64,000 nt of DNA, taken from positions 248,001 through 312,000 of the forward strand of contig JAJDAF010000017.1 of assembly GCA_029261995.1 (NCBI GenBank). The letters are read 5' to 3'. The stretch comes from Candidatus Zhuqueibacterota bacterium (GTDB lineage Bacteria; Zhuqueibacterota; Zhuqueibacteria; Oceanimicrobiales; Oceanimicrobiaceae). The position numbers and the translations under genes are program-made. Of this stretch, positions 54,068-63,867 are shown one piece after another. The notes under the pieces are model-generated. The model saw only the letters and a program-made list of their open reading frames with translations. It was not told where the DNA came from and ran no database searches. The stretch's first letter is position 1, and each line of letters begins with the position of its first letter.

Positions 54068-55015
54068 TCAAACGACAATCTGACCGTCTTCTACAACGCT
54101 GTGGCCATCGATTAAGACCGTGGGTCTCAAGACCAAACCCTTCAATGCCTCAACGACCTTGCCGTGCGTGCGTTTGGCGTGACTCTTACCGAAAGAGAAG
54201 TAAACCACCCCAAGGGATCTTTGGTCTTCATCCTCTGAGTTCCCCAAAATCAGGTCGGGATTTGCGCCTACGCCAAGTTCTCCGAGATGACGCCCATCAG
54301 GCCCGAACTTGCGCAACTGCTTCCGCAATAGCTCCGCATCTCCACTGCCTTTGATTTGCGTGATGTGGCCATTGTTGATATTCAGAGCAATGGGTTTGAC
54401 CAATTTGCGCCTGACCCCGGCGATTCTGTCCAAGACAATTCGACCATCGGCCCCGCTGTTGAGCACAGCGCTTGCCTTGCCAGCCGGTAGAGATGACAGC
54501 TCGCCCGCGGATCGTGCCAATCCCGTTTCCGCCGTGCCGAGAATTTTGTTTATGGAGAAGGTCGCACGTGTCCCGGACGGCGAGCGAAGCTCAATGCAGG
54601 TCCCGATGGTAAAGAGGTCCGCAAGTTTGCGGCTAATGTTCGATGCTTTCACGGGATCTGTTTGCAGGGCGCGCTCCATCAGAGCCCGCGAGGCATTCTG
54701 CAGCAGAAGAACACGAGCGCCGTTCTGTCGAGCTTCATCGAAGATGTGTTCGTCGAGGCACACAGGCGACAGCACGATGCAGGCCTTGGCGTCTCGTAGC
54801 GATCCTGCTACTCCTGGCGAAATCCCACGCGTGTTTGAATTCACATGTGAGTATTTGATGTGCACAAGGTTGCGGGTCGTGCGTTTGGCGTGATTCCAGA
54901 TCGCATCCCCAATTTCGGAAAGCGATTCGTGGCTGACCACAGTCAGATTTTCTCTGGGCTGAAGATTGATGCATTGCCTGACGAGAGTTCTGACGGTTTT
55001 TTTGAGCGTGACCAT
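54068..55015 (-). CDS. Aminopeptidase M29-like (leucyl aminopeptidase family), probable
   Basis: A 315-residue protein. The pattern GELSSLPAGKASAVLNSGADGRIVLD, then HLGELGVGANPDLILGNSEDEDQRSLGVVYFSFG, resembles thermophilic aminopeptidases of family M29 and close relatives (which have LPAGEV, AElGiGtN, EDEK and GT-HxAxG). The expected His and Glu metal ligands are only partly recognisable, e.g. FGKSHAKRTHGK where H is kept. It is shorter than true M29 enzymes (about 400), so it may belong to a divergent or non-peptidase branch. Monocistronic on the minus strand. Confidence 0.55.
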   Translation of the reverse strand: MVTLKKTVRTLVRQCINLQPRENLTVVSHESLSEIGDAIWNHAKRTTRNLVHIKYSHVNSNTRGISPGVAGSLRDAKACIVLSPVCLDEHIFDEARQNGARVLLLQNASRALMERALQTDPVKASNISRKLADLFTIGTCIELRSPSGTRATFSINKILGTAETGLARSAGELSSLPAGKASAVLNSGADGRIVLDRIAGVRRKLVKPIALNINNGHITQIKGSGDAELLRKQLRKFGPDGRHLGELGVGANPDLILGNSEDEDQRSLGVVYFSFGKSHAKRTHGKVVEALKGLVLRPTVLIDGHSVVEDGQIVV

Positions 55016-55165
55016 GCGATGATTCAGTGTTTGATGTTTAGCTCTTAAATGTGTTGCTGAACGCCCGGTGTTCAGGTCATGACGACTTGGATCAAAGAAA
55101 GAGTTGGCGTTGCGAGAGGGGTCGGGTTCGGACTAAACTAGTTTCTGCAGGCTTCGATTTCACGG

Positions 55166-56416
55166 TCACGGGAGCAACGCGATGTAAGAAAACACTTTTG
55201 CGTCGTTCAGTATATTTGAAATTTTGACGTATTCATTGGGCTCATGCAGAGTCTCGTCCTGAGTGGCCCATACCACTGCTGGGAGTCCAGCTTGGCGGAA
55301 GTAGGCTGCCACGGTGCCGCCGCCTATTCCCATCGGACTGGTCTCCTTATCCATTATTTCCGTTATTGCGGCTTGCAGAGCCTTGACCACGGGAGCATCA
55401 ACCGGGGTTGGCGCCGGTGCCCGCAAACACTGCTCGATACTGATCTCGATTGTCACCTTGTGGCTGGCTTCAATTTGTTCGCAGGTATTCTGCACCTGGG
55501 CCTCGAGGGCGGAGACTTCATATTCGGGCAGGAGGCGGCAGTCGAGGTAGAAGACGTCCTCGCCCGGTATTGTATTTACATTCGGTACGTTGGCTTCTTT
55601 CTTTGTGGGTTCGAAGGTGCTAATGGGTGGCTCAAAGACCGCGTTCGAACTCGAAAAGCGCTCATAGAGCTTTGATAAATGCACCACCAAATCTGCCCCG
55701 GCGCGCATCGCGTTGATACCAAGCTCAGGAGTCGAGCCGTGCGTTTGTTTGCCCAGCACCCTGAACTTGAACCAGACGATGCTTTTCTCGGCGACTTCTA
55801 CCAGAGTGCCATCTTCGTTGCCCGCATCGGGAATTAAAATGAAATCATCTGCCGAGAACAAGTCGGAGTGTTCATTCAGCAGGTACTGGATTCCAAACTC
55901 GCTGCCGGTTTCTTCATCAGCCACCAGCAGCAGCGCGATGTCATGTTCCGGTGTGATGCCCTCATCCCGCAATGCTTTGGCCGCCAGTAGCGACGACACG
56001 ATGCCTTGCTGGTTGTCTTCGGTGCCTCGTCCGTAAATCTTGTCGCCATCCACGCGCACGGTCCACGGGTCACTATCCCATTTGGAAAGGTCTCCGGGCG
56101 GCACCACATCGGTGTGCGACATAATCCAGATTGTACGGTCGCTGCTTTTGCCTTTGATTCTACCGACGACGTTCGGTCGCACGCCGGCGGAACATCGTGG
56201 GTCGGGCGCGTTGTAGGTCTCCATCTCATCACATTTGAGAACGTCTCTCAAATAGGAAATGAGAACGTCTACCTTTGCCTGCTCACCGTCACCACCGCTA
56301 GCCGGCGACAATGCCGGCACAGCCGTGATCGCCTTCTGAATGTCAACAGTCTCTTGCGAATAGCTGTCAATTCGTTTGCAGAGTGCGTTGAGCGTGTTTG
56401 AATCAGCAATCGTCAT
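55166..56416 (-). CDS. M20 family metallopeptidase (dipeptidase/ArgE-DapE-like)
   Basis: A 416-residue zinc hydrolase. Metal ligands and catalytic residues are visible in order: MSHTDVVPPG (His), YGRGTEDNQQG (Asp), ADEETGSEFG (catalytic Glu and ligand Glu), IPDAG (Asp) and the final DETLHEPNEYV (His). The dimerisation domain is at about 200-310. It resembles M20 dipeptidases rather than a specific biosynthetic enzyme. It is 6 bp after the PqqD-like gene and downstream of the peptide transporter, so peptide use is likely (inference). Confidence 0.92.
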   Translation of the reverse strand: MTIADSNTLNALCKRIDSYSQETVDIQKAITAVPALSPASGGDGEQAKVDVLISYLRDVLKCDEMETYNAPDPRCSAGVRPNVVGRIKGKSSDRTIWIMSHTDVVPPGDLSKWDSDPWTVRVDGDKIYGRGTEDNQQGIVSSLLAAKALRDEGITPEHDIALLLVADEETGSEFGIQYLLNEHSDLFSADDFILIPDAGNEDGTLVEVAEKSIVWFKFRVLGKQTHGSTPELGINAMRAGADLVVHLSKLYERFSSSNAVFEPPISTFEPTKKEANVPNVNTIPGEDVFYLDCRLLPEYEVSALEAQVQNTCEQIEASHKVTIEISIEQCLRAPAPTPVDAPVVKALQAAITEIMDKETSPMGIGGGTVAAYFRQAGLPAVVWATQDETLHEPNEYVKISNILNDAKVFSYIALLP

Positions 56417-56422
56417 GAGACC

Positions 56423-56770
56423 TCAGGTCCAGGTAATCGCTTTGCTGCGTTCAAGAGTTTGGAAAAAGGTAGCCAATCGTTCCTGTACAGGCTCAACTTG
56501 ATTCCCGAAATGCTCGTGCAGACTCTTCCCGATTTCAGCGATGTCAGTGGCGCCATCGCACCTCGACCAGACAAAGCTGCCCACGTCATCGAGCTTGATT
56601 CTGTAATTTGGTTTCGCCATTCGCTGCATCAGCCAATTCCCAAGTTTGTGACTCTTAAACTTGGGCACCAAAATCACCGCCAATCCACCATCGAGTTGTT
56701 CCCACTTTCGGTTCCATAGTGGGCAGAGAGTCTGTGGTAGTTCCGGGTTGTTCACCGTGTCGTCATTCAT
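56423..56770 (-). CDS. PqqD-like protein, 115 aa
   Basis: A PqqD-type winged-helix peptide chaperone: YRIKLDDVGSFVWSRCDGATDIAEI at about residues 56-80 matches the strand-turn-helix core, then LHEHFGNQVEPVQERLATFFQTL. PqqD domains hold RiPP precursor peptides for radical SAM enzymes; here no radical SAM gene or precursor is adjacent. It is longer at the N-terminus than typical PqqD (about 90). It is flanked by an M20 peptidase and an OPT transporter on the same strand. Confidence 0.8.
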   Translation of the reverse strand: MNDDTVNNPELPQTLCPLWNRKWEQLDGGLAVILVPKFKSHKLGNWLMQRMAKPNYRIKLDDVGSFVWSRCDGATDIAEIGKSLHEHFGNQVEPVQERLATFFQTLERSKAITWT

Positions 56771-56787
56771 TCGAGTTGCAGAGAGAC

Positions 56788-56824
56788 AAAAAAGCCCGTT
56801 TCCGTAGTAGCTCCGAAAACGGGC
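56788..56824 (-). terminator. Intrinsic terminator of the OPT transporter gene
   Basis: On the minus strand GCCCGTTTTCG pairs with CGGAAACGGGC across a 9-nt loop, followed by six T residues. It separates the transporter from the PqqD-like/M20 pair. Confidence 0.88.
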
Positions 56825-56837
56825 CGGTTTGATTCTT

Positions 56838-58799
56838 CTATTCTTTAGTTGCGTTCTTCACCGGGAGCTGAATCAGGGTGTAAATCAGGGCCCCGAAGAT
56901 TGCTAGGCCGAGCCATGCGGTGGTGCCTGGCGACAGGCCAGCCAGCGTGAATGAGCTTTCGGAGACGTTGAGACCAAGCACAACAAACGCCAGGATGACC
57001 GCCATCAGCGACTCACCGGCGATGAGACCCGAAGCGAGCAGGATTCCAGTGTTTTCCGCTTTGGTTTTCTGCTCTTTCGCTGCATTTCTTGCTGTCATTT
57101 GACGGTCGAGCAGCCACTTGATCAGGCCGCCCACAAAAATTGCTGAAGTGGAACTGAATGGCAGGTACATGCCCACCGCGATCAGCATTGGTGACGGCGC
57201 CTTGATGAGAATCAGTCCAATGGCAAAAAATACTCCGACGATGACCAGCGGCCATGCCATCTCGCCACCCACGATGCCCTGCGACATCAAGGCCATGAGT
57301 CCGGCTTGCGGGGCTGGCAATGCAGCGCTTCCGATTACATACACTTTGTCCATGACCGCGATGAACGGCATAAGAAGTGCGCCGGCAACGATGACGCCGA
57401 TTATCTCACCAAGCTCCATTCGCCATGGCGTGCCGCCCAGGAGGTGTCCGACCTTTAAGTCCTGCAGCATGTCGCCGGCAATCGCCGCAGCGCAGCAAAC
57501 GACGCCCGCAACGGCCAGCACGGCAGCCACTCCCTTTGGGCCTGTGACGCCGATGGCGACCATCAGGATGGCGGAAATCAGCAATGTGCTGAGTGTCAAG
57601 CCGCTGATTGGGTTATTCGAACTGCCAATCAGACCGACAAGATATCCTGCAACTGCTGAGAACAGGAAACCGATAATCAGCAGAACCACGGTCAAAAGAA
57701 TCGAGCCGAATAGCGACCCACTGAAATAATGGTAAAGCATGTACTGCGGAATCGCCAGAATAGCGATGGCGATGATGATCTTCTTGAAGTCCAGATCGAC
57801 TTCCAGTCGTGAAACCGGACCTGCCGCCGCTTTGATTTTTTGCAGATTCTTGAAGGCCTTGCCCATGCCCTCAATGAGCGAGCCGCGCAGGTTGTACAGC
57901 GTGTAGAATGCCGCGACGATCATGGTTCCGACAGCGAGAGGTCTGATCTGTCGGAACCAGACTTCATCACTGATTGCCATCCAATCGTTGGTAGCCGCGA
58001 AATCCTGCAGTGTGGGGTTCAGAAAAATGGCCAGCGGAACGAGCAAGAGATGGCCAAGCACCGCTCCGGCAAACAAGATTGACGAAATGTCGAACCCGAC
58101 AATGTAGCCGACTCCAACCAATGCTGGTGATGCCGAGGGTGTTTCCAGCTTCATACCGCCTGAGAAGAGCTTTGAAGTGCCCAGAAATTGAATTTTCGAT
58201 TCGGCAAAACTGAAAAACTTGGCCGCGGAGTCATGAACGATGTGAATGCCGTTGGCATTCTTCAATATCTCGATTAGTCCGGCCAGCCCCATGGCGCCGA
58301 AAACATAACTGGCGCCTGTAGCGCCACCCTGGCCTGCCTTGACAATCTCGGCAGCGGCGACACTCTCAGGGTAGGGCAGGTCTGCCTCTTCCACCATGGT
58401 CTTCCGCAGCAAGACAATGAACATGACGCCGAGAGAGCCACCGATGAGCATAATCAGCGCACCCTCGACCAGATGGTCCATCAGATTCTCCCAGACGCCG
58501 CTGATCACAAAGGCCGGGATAGTAAAGATGGCGCCAGCCACAAGCGCCTCGCCGACTGAGGCCGTGGTTCTGGCAACATTCTCCTCCAGAATCGTGCCTT
58601 TAAACGCTCGCAGAGCCGCCATTGCCACGACAGCAGCCGGGAAGGTTGCCGCAACGGTCAGGCCTGCTTTCATACCGAGGTAGGCATTTGCGGCGCCGAG
58701 GACAACAGCCATTATGACGCCCAGAAAAACCGCTTTAAACGTGAATTCCTTAAGATCAGACTCGGCCGGAACGTAAGGCTTAAACTCCGGATTACTCAT
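56838..58799 (-). CDS. OPT family oligopeptide transporter
   Basis: A 653-residue membrane protein of the OPT/YSL family (proton-coupled uptake of peptides or metal chelates). The family signature near the N-terminus is present (ANAYLGMKAGLTVAATFPAAVV), with about 14-16 membrane helices across the length and the usual second-half repeat (NNPISGLTLSTLLIS). Bacterial members generally have unknown substrates. The neighbouring M20 peptidase suggests peptides (inference). Single gene with its own terminator. Confidence 0.93.
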   Translation of the reverse strand: MSNPEFKPYVPAESDLKEFTFKAVFLGVIMAVVLGAANAYLGMKAGLTVAATFPAAVVAMAALRAFKGTILEENVARTTASVGEALVAGAIFTIPAFVISGVWENLMDHLVEGALIMLIGGSLGVMFIVLLRKTMVEEADLPYPESVAAAEIVKAGQGGATGASYVFGAMGLAGLIEILKNANGIHIVHDSAAKFFSFAESKIQFLGTSKLFSGGMKLETPSASPALVGVGYIVGFDISSILFAGAVLGHLLLVPLAIFLNPTLQDFAATNDWMAISDEVWFRQIRPLAVGTMIVAAFYTLYNLRGSLIEGMGKAFKNLQKIKAAAGPVSRLEVDLDFKKIIIAIAILAIPQYMLYHYFSGSLFGSILLTVVLLIIGFLFSAVAGYLVGLIGSSNNPISGLTLSTLLISAILMVAIGVTGPKGVAAVLAVAGVVCCAAAIAGDMLQDLKVGHLLGGTPWRMELGEIIGVIVAGALLMPFIAVMDKVYVIGSAALPAPQAGLMALMSQGIVGGEMAWPLVIVGVFFAIGLILIKAPSPMLIAVGMYLPFSSTSAIFVGGLIKWLLDRQMTARNAAKEQKTKAENTGILLASGLIAGESLMAVILAFVVLGLNVSESSFTLAGLSPGTTAWLGLAIFGALIYTLIQLPVKNATKE

Positions 58800-58972
58800 A
58801 GTTCCTCCCTTCCGAAAACTACGGATAATGTGAGATCAAAACTTGATGATATAAGCTGTATAAGAATGGTGAGCAGAGTGGATAAGTCCTCCGAACTCGC
58901 GACCAACATAACGGAATTTGACAATAAAGTCAAGAGAAAACTTAACGCCCTAACCAGGCTCAGCTTTTTCGT

Positions 58973-59001
58973 TTGATTTTGATGAAAAAGGGTCTTATAT
59001 T
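58973..59001 (+). promoter_or_regulatory. Sigma70 promoter of ecfT-truA
   Basis: TTGATT and TATATT with a 17-bp spacer, 25 bp before the ATG at 59027. It shows that a longer reading frame from 58973 is not the true start. Confidence 0.75.
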
Positions 59002-59026
59002 GGCGTTCGTCATTCTTAACGATTAC

Positions 59027-59827
59027 ATGGCACTTTTACACGATATTACACTCGGCCAATTCTACCCTGGGAATTCTTTTGTTCACCGACTCGACCCACG
59101 TAGCAAGCTAGTCACCGGTATGCTCTTGATGACGAGTTCTTTGGTTGTAAGCGAGTTCGCGATACTTGTGGTTGGCATCCTGATGTGCGTCGGAGCCTGG
59201 GTGGCAAGTGGAATTCCTTTCGGCGCCCTGATCAGAAACTTGATGGCGTTTTTTTGGCTGTTTCTAATCACGATGGGGGTACATGTTTTTACGACACCAG
59301 GAGATGTCCTGGTGTCAGTGCCGTTGCTGGATTGGAGTGTCACGGTTTCGGGTATTTCGAAGGGTGTCTTTTACACGCTTCGATTAACGCTGTTACTTGC
59401 CCTGGCGGCTCTACTGACTTTATCGACCAGCCCATTGGCGTTGACGGACGGCTTGGAGCGTCTGCTTTCGCCGTTGAAGCGGCTGAAAGTGCCAGTGCAT
59501 GACTTTGCCCTGATGGTTACTCTGACATTGAGGTTTGTGCCAATTTTGCTCCGACAAGCGGAACGTGTCAAGAACGCCCAACTTTCGAGAGGGGCGAGCT
59601 TGGATGGCCCTGTGTTACAGCGCATCCGCACTCTGGTTCCGATGGTCTTGCCGCTGTTTGTTTCTGCGTTGCGCCGGGCAGATGAATTGGCGATCGCGAT
59701 GGAGGCCCGTCATTACTCTGGCGATTTGGTGCGGACCAGTTACCATCGTCTGGTTTTTAAGTCGGGTGACTACTTGGTCATGGCTGGCGCAACAGGTTTC
59801 GCCGTGTTCGCGCATGTTGCTGGTTGA
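59027..59827 (+). CDS. ECF transporter transmembrane subunit EcfT
   Basis: A 266-residue EcfT/CbiQ-family membrane protein (GQFYPGNSFVHRLDPRSKLV at the start; the C-terminal cytoplasmic coupling helices carry AQLSRGASLDG and AMEARHYSG, the ARG-type motifs that contact the ATPases). Five to six membrane helices. In energy-coupling-factor vitamin transporters it pairs with two ATPases and an S component; none of these is in the window, so it is an orphan here. The B12 genes are 35 kb away. TGATG coupling to truA. Confidence 0.88.
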   Translation: MALLHDITLGQFYPGNSFVHRLDPRSKLVTGMLLMTSSLVVSEFAILVVGILMCVGAWVASGIPFGALIRNLMAFFWLFLITMGVHVFTTPGDVLVSVPLLDWSVTVSGISKGVFYTLRLTLLLALAALLTLSTSPLALTDGLERLLSPLKRLKVPVHDFALMVTLTLRFVPILLRQAERVKNAQLSRGASLDGPVLQRIRTLVPMVLPLFVSALRRADELAIAMEARHYSGDLVRTSYHRLVFKSGDYLVMAGATGFAVFAHVAG

Positions 59828-60558
59828 TGCGCAACATCAAGTTGGTTCTGGAGTACGATGGGACCAATTACTGCGGTTGGCAGTTGCAGGCCACAGATGA
59901 AACTGTTCAGGGGGAATTACATGGTGCACTACAAAGCCTGCTTGGCACAGTGCCAAAGGTCGTCGCTGCGGGTCGGACCGACGCCGGTGTCCATGCGCGA
60001 TGCCAGGTGGTCAATTTCAAAACCGACAGTCGTCTGGCGCTTGATTCGTTGCGTGCGGGGCTCAATTCTTACCTGCCACGGGACATTGTGGTGCTGGATG
60101 CCAGCGAAGTGCCGGACACTTTTCATGCGAGATTCGACGCCGTGAGCCGAGAGTATCGATATTACCTTTCAAAGAGTCCACGCGCTGTCGGACGGCAATA
60201 TGCCTGGCACTGCAAATATGCTTTGGAAGTTTCCCCAATTGAGCACGCTTCAGAACAGATGCTGGGCACACATGTCTTCAGCGCATTCTCCCGGGTTATC
60301 GAGAAAGAACAGCACTACCTTTGCGATGTGCGCAGAATGCAGTGGCATGATTCGGATACCCAGCTTGTGATGGAAATCTGCGCGAACCGGTTTCTTCACA
60401 ACATGGTTCGAATCATTGTCGGAACGATGATTGATGTCGGCCGCGGCAGGCTTAGGCCTGACGATGTAGCCGAGATTCTGGCTTCTGGCGACCGAACCCG
60501 GGCAGGCAGTGCGGCGCCACCACATGGACTATTTCTTCACCGTGTAGAATATTCGTAA
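59827..60558 (+). CDS. truA: tRNA pseudouridine synthase A
   Basis: A 243-residue pseudouridine synthase for positions 38-40 of the tRNA anticodon stem. The catalytic Asp is in AAGRTDAGVHA; further TruA segments are FHARFDAVSREYRYYL and CANRFLHNMVRIIVGTMIDVG. Full length. ATG overlaps the ecfT stop; ecfT-truA pairing is common in bacteria. Confidence 0.97.
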   Translation: MRNIKLVLEYDGTNYCGWQLQATDETVQGELHGALQSLLGTVPKVVAAGRTDAGVHARCQVVNFKTDSRLALDSLRAGLNSYLPRDIVVLDASEVPDTFHARFDAVSREYRYYLSKSPRAVGRQYAWHCKYALEVSPIEHASEQMLGTHVFSAFSRVIEKEQHYLCDVRRMQWHDSDTQLVMEICANRFLHNMVRIIVGTMIDVGRGRLRPDDVAEILASGDRTRAGSAAPPHGLFLHRVEYS

Positions 60559-60594
60559 ATGACTTACTGATGAGTTACTTCTAGGGAGATAGCA

Positions 60595-61248
60595 ATGAAA
60601 TTTTTTCTGGATACTGCGAACACCGATGAAATCAGACAAGCCGCCAGCATGGGAATTATCGACGGCGTAACGACCAACCCAAGTCTTGTTGCAAAAGAGA
60701 ACCGGAAGTTTAGAGAGATTCTCATTGAGATTTGTGACGTGATTGATGGGCCCGTGAGCGCGGAAGTTGTCTCGACCGAGTTCAACGGCATGATGAAGGA
60801 GGCCCGTGAGCTTGCCGCTTTGCATCCAAATATTAATGTCAAGGTCCCATTGATTCGGGAAGGCTTGAAAGCCGTAAAGGCGCTAACCTCCGAGGGCATC
60901 AAAACTAACGTGACACTCTGTTTTAGCCCGAGTCAGGCCCTGATGGCTGCAAAGGCAGGCGCGACGTTCATCAGCCCGTTTATCGGCCGTGTGGATGACA
61001 TTAGCGGCGTTGGCATTGAGATCATACGGGACATTCGCACCATCTACGACAACTACGGCTTTGAAACCGAAATCCTGGCGGCCAGCCTTCGGCACCCATT
61101 GCACGTCATGGACGCAGCACTGATCGGAGCGGATATCGCCACAATTCCTTTCAAGGTTTTTGACCAGCTTATCAACCACCCGCTCACTGACATTGGCCTG
61201 AAACGCTTCCTTGCAGACTGGGAGAAAGTCAAGGACCAGGTGAGTTAG
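60595..61248 (+). CDS. Transaldolase/fructose-6-phosphate aldolase family (TalC/Fsa)
   Basis: A 217-residue short transaldolase-family barrel: [28 protein letters not shown], and the Schiff-base Lys in NINVKVPL, then [29 protein letters not shown]. The length is that of Fsa/TalC. Transaldolase activity (pentose phosphate pathway) is likelier than aldolase because FISPFIGR retains a Phe where aldolases usually have Tyr, but this is a fine distinction. GGGAG lies 7 nt before the ATG. Confidence 0.93.
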   Translation: MKFFLDTANTDEIRQAASMGIIDGVTTNPSLVAKENRKFREILIEICDVIDGPVSAEVVSTEFNGMMKEARELAALHPNINVKVPLIREGLKAVKALTSEGIKTNVTLCFSPSQALMAAKAGATFISPFIGRVDDISGVGIEIIRDIRTIYDNYGFETEILAASLRHPLHVMDAALIGADIATIPFKVFDQLINHPLTDIGLKRFLADWEKVKDQVS

Positions 61249-61327
61249 TTGCAGTCAAGGTTCAAACAAAATTGGATGGTCGGTGGCGGAGAAGATAGCC
61301 ATGACAATTTCAGCCGGAGTTCCGGAA

Positions 61328-62512
61328 ATGATTAGAAAACTCTTTTTTTTCAGCCTGACGACCCTTTTTGTGCTAGTTGGTTGCGGCGACAAGGAAAAGG
61401 ACTCAAGTCTCGAAACTCTCGATGTTGCTGGTCTTAACGCACAGCCTGCTCATCTTGCCACTCAGGCCGGCAATCGCAATGACCAGGTCACCAACAGCCG
61501 AAGAAATGCGATCACCAACGCGGTCGAGCACGTGAGTTCGGCAGTCTGCGGTATCAGCGTGACGCAGATAACGGAATCCCGGCGCGGGGGCTACTATGAT
61601 GACCCCTTTTTTCGTTTCTTCTTTCCAGAGAGAATTCCGCGCCAGAAGAGCCTGGGTTCAGGCTTCCTGATATCGTCTGATGGCTTCATTCTGACCAACG
61701 AGCACGTGATCCATAATGCGGCAGAGATTACCGTCTCACTACCGGACGGCACGACCGCTGAAGCGAAAGTCATTGGTTCCGACTACATCACCGACATCGG
61801 CTTGATCAAGATAAAGGGAACAGGCTTGGCTTCGGTGAAGCTTGGAGATTCCGACGATGTGATTATTGGCGAGTGGGTGATCGCTGTCGGCAATCCATTT
61901 GGCCTGTTCGAGATCAACGCCAAACCGACGGTCACTGTGGGTGTGGTCAGTGCGGTGGACCGTGATTTCGGACGGCAGCGCAACGACCGCGTGTACCAGG
62001 ACATGATTCAGACCGACGCAGCCATCAATCAGGGCAACAGCGGAGGCCCTCTGGTAAACGGCCTTGGAGAAGTTATCGGTATCAACACGTTCATTTACAC
62101 AGGCGGTGACTACAACTCCGGCTCCATCGGGCTCGGGTTTGCCATTCCCAGCAACCGCATCAAGCGAGTTCTGGATGACCTGAAACAATTTGGTCAAGTC
62201 AATCGCAAGTGGACCACCGGGCTGGTGGTCGAGGAACTGCCGCCGATGGTCGCGCGTTATTTCGGTTTGAAATCGACCACCGGCGTTATTGTGACTAGCG
62301 TTACAGAAGGCAGCGCCGCCGCCCGTGCTGGAGTAGAAGGCGGTGATATCATTATTGAAGTAAACGGCGAGAAAATACGGAACGAGCACGATATCTGGCA
62401 GGTCATCGACAACTCCGACTTGCGGGGTGGTGACCACCTGAAACTCAAAGTGGTGCGAGAGCGACGTGTGTTCGACGTCAGTCTTAAGCTCGAGGAATTG
62501 AATCGCCAATAA
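61328..62512 (+). CDS. HtrA/DegP-family serine protease, lipoprotein
   Basis: A 394-residue periplasmic protease with an ideal lipobox (LFVLVGC, Cys at about residue 18), so it is membrane-anchored. The trypsin-like domain has His in LTNEHVIHNA, Asp in YITDIGLIKIKG and Ser in NQGNSGGPLV. One PDZ domain follows (GVIVTSVTEGSAAARAGVEGGDIIIEVNGEKI). It has one PDZ, like DegS. The ATG at 61328 was preferred because the upstream 15 codons precede the signal; GGAG lies 8 nt upstream. Confidence 0.95.
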   Translation: MIRKLFFFSLTTLFVLVGCGDKEKDSSLETLDVAGLNAQPAHLATQAGNRNDQVTNSRRNAITNAVEHVSSAVCGISVTQITESRRGGYYDDPFFRFFFPERIPRQKSLGSGFLISSDGFILTNEHVIHNAAEITVSLPDGTTAEAKVIGSDYITDIGLIKIKGTGLASVKLGDSDDVIIGEWVIAVGNPFGLFEINAKPTVTVGVVSAVDRDFGRQRNDRVYQDMIQTDAAINQGNSGGPLVNGLGEVIGINTFIYTGGDYNSGSIGLGFAIPSNRIKRVLDDLKQFGQVNRKWTTGLVVEELPPMVARYFGLKSTTGVIVTSVTEGSAAARAGVEGGDIIIEVNGEKIRNEHDIWQVIDNSDLRGGDHLKLKVVRERRVFDVSLKLEELNRQ

Positions 62513-62533
62513 ATCAAGGGACAGGACTGTTCG

Positions 62534-63832
62534 GTGATTGAACGATATTCCAGGCCTGAAATGGCCGGCATCTGGAGTGACGAAAGCAAGTTTCGCAAGT
62601 GGCTCGAGGTTGAAGTTCTCGCTTGTGAGGGAATGGCCGCTATCGACGCCATCCCGCGGGAAGCGGTTGAGACGATTAAGGCGAAAGCCAACTTCGAAAA
62701 GAGCCGAGTCCTGGAGATTGAAGAGACCGTCAAACATGACGTGATTGCGTTTCTGACCAATGTTGCAGAACATGTCGGGCCGGATAGCCGGTTCATTCAT
62801 CTTGGCATGACATCTTCCGACCTGCTTGACACCTCGCTATCCAGCCTCATGCGACAAGCGGGTTTGATGCTTCTGGAGTCGCTTGAAGCGTTGAAGAATC
62901 GACTTGCTGAGCGTGCGCGTGAGTTTAAGCACACACCCTGCATCGGTCGTTCTCACGGCATTCACGCCGAAGCCACGACATTCGGCCTTAAATTGGCACT
63001 GTGGTACGATGAGGTCAGGCGTGGCATAAAACGACTCGAGAGCGCGGTTGAAACCATCTCGGTCGGAAAGATTTCTGGCGCGGTCGGCACCTTCTCGCAT
63101 ATTGACCCAAGGGTGGAAGCCTATGTTTGCGAACGACTGAACTTGAGGCCGGCCCCTGTTTCGACGCAGATCATTCAGAGGGACCGGCATGCTGCATTCA
63201 TGACCGCCCTGGCTTTGATCGCCTGCTCTTTGGAAAAATTCTCGACAGAGATTCGTAACCTGCAACGGACGGAGTTGCTTGAGGTGGAAGAGGCCTTTAC
63301 CAAAGGTCAGAAGGGCTCTTCTGCCATGCCGCACAAACGCAACCCGATTGGCTGCGAACAAGTTACGGGCCTCGCGCGTATCATCAAGTCCAACGCCACC
63401 GCCGCGATGGACAATGTTGCACTGTGGCACGAGCGCGACATCACCCACTCATCGGTAGAGCGCGTGATTATTCCGGACAGCACCATCGCCCTTGACTACA
63501 TTCTACACCGGTTCACCAGAATCATCAGCACTCTGGTGGTGTACCCCGACAACATGATGCGCAACCTGCAACAGACAAATGGCCTGGTTTTCTCGCAGTC
63601 GTTCTTGTTGGCCCTGGCGAAAAGCGGCATCACAAGAGAGGAAGCTTACCACCAGGTACAGACCTGCGCTATGCAGGTGTGGGAAAAGGGAGGAGATTTC
63701 AAAGAGACCCTGTTAGCTGACGCCAAGATTCGCGAAGCTTTGACAGAGCGTGAAATTGAGAATTGCTTTGACCTGAAGCACAATTTGAGAAACGTAGATT
63801 TTATTTTTGATCGAGTGGGGCTGGACCAATAA
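62534..63832 (+). CDS. purB: Adenylosuccinate lyase
   Basis: A 432-residue fumarase-superfamily enzyme acting twice in purine synthesis (SAICAR to AICAR; adenylosuccinate to AMP). [29 protein letters not shown] (catalytic His) and the signature [16 protein letters not shown] are present. GTG start at 62534, with AAGGGA about 12 nt upstream. It precedes purC by 35 bp. Confidence 0.96.
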   Translation: MIERYSRPEMAGIWSDESKFRKWLEVEVLACEGMAAIDAIPREAVETIKAKANFEKSRVLEIEETVKHDVIAFLTNVAEHVGPDSRFIHLGMTSSDLLDTSLSSLMRQAGLMLLESLEALKNRLAERAREFKHTPCIGRSHGIHAEATTFGLKLALWYDEVRRGIKRLESAVETISVGKISGAVGTFSHIDPRVEAYVCERLNLRPAPVSTQIIQRDRHAAFMTALALIACSLEKFSTEIRNLQRTELLEVEEAFTKGQKGSSAMPHKRNPIGCEQVTGLARIIKSNATAAMDNVALWHERDITHSSVERVIIPDSTIALDYILHRFTRIISTLVVYPDNMMRNLQQTNGLVFSQSFLLALAKSGITREEAYHQVQTCAMQVWEKGGDFKETLLADAKIREALTEREIENCFDLKHNLRNVDFIFDRVGLDQ

Positions 63833-63867
63833 TTGAGAATCCTTTAACCAAACAGGGTGATGAGACA

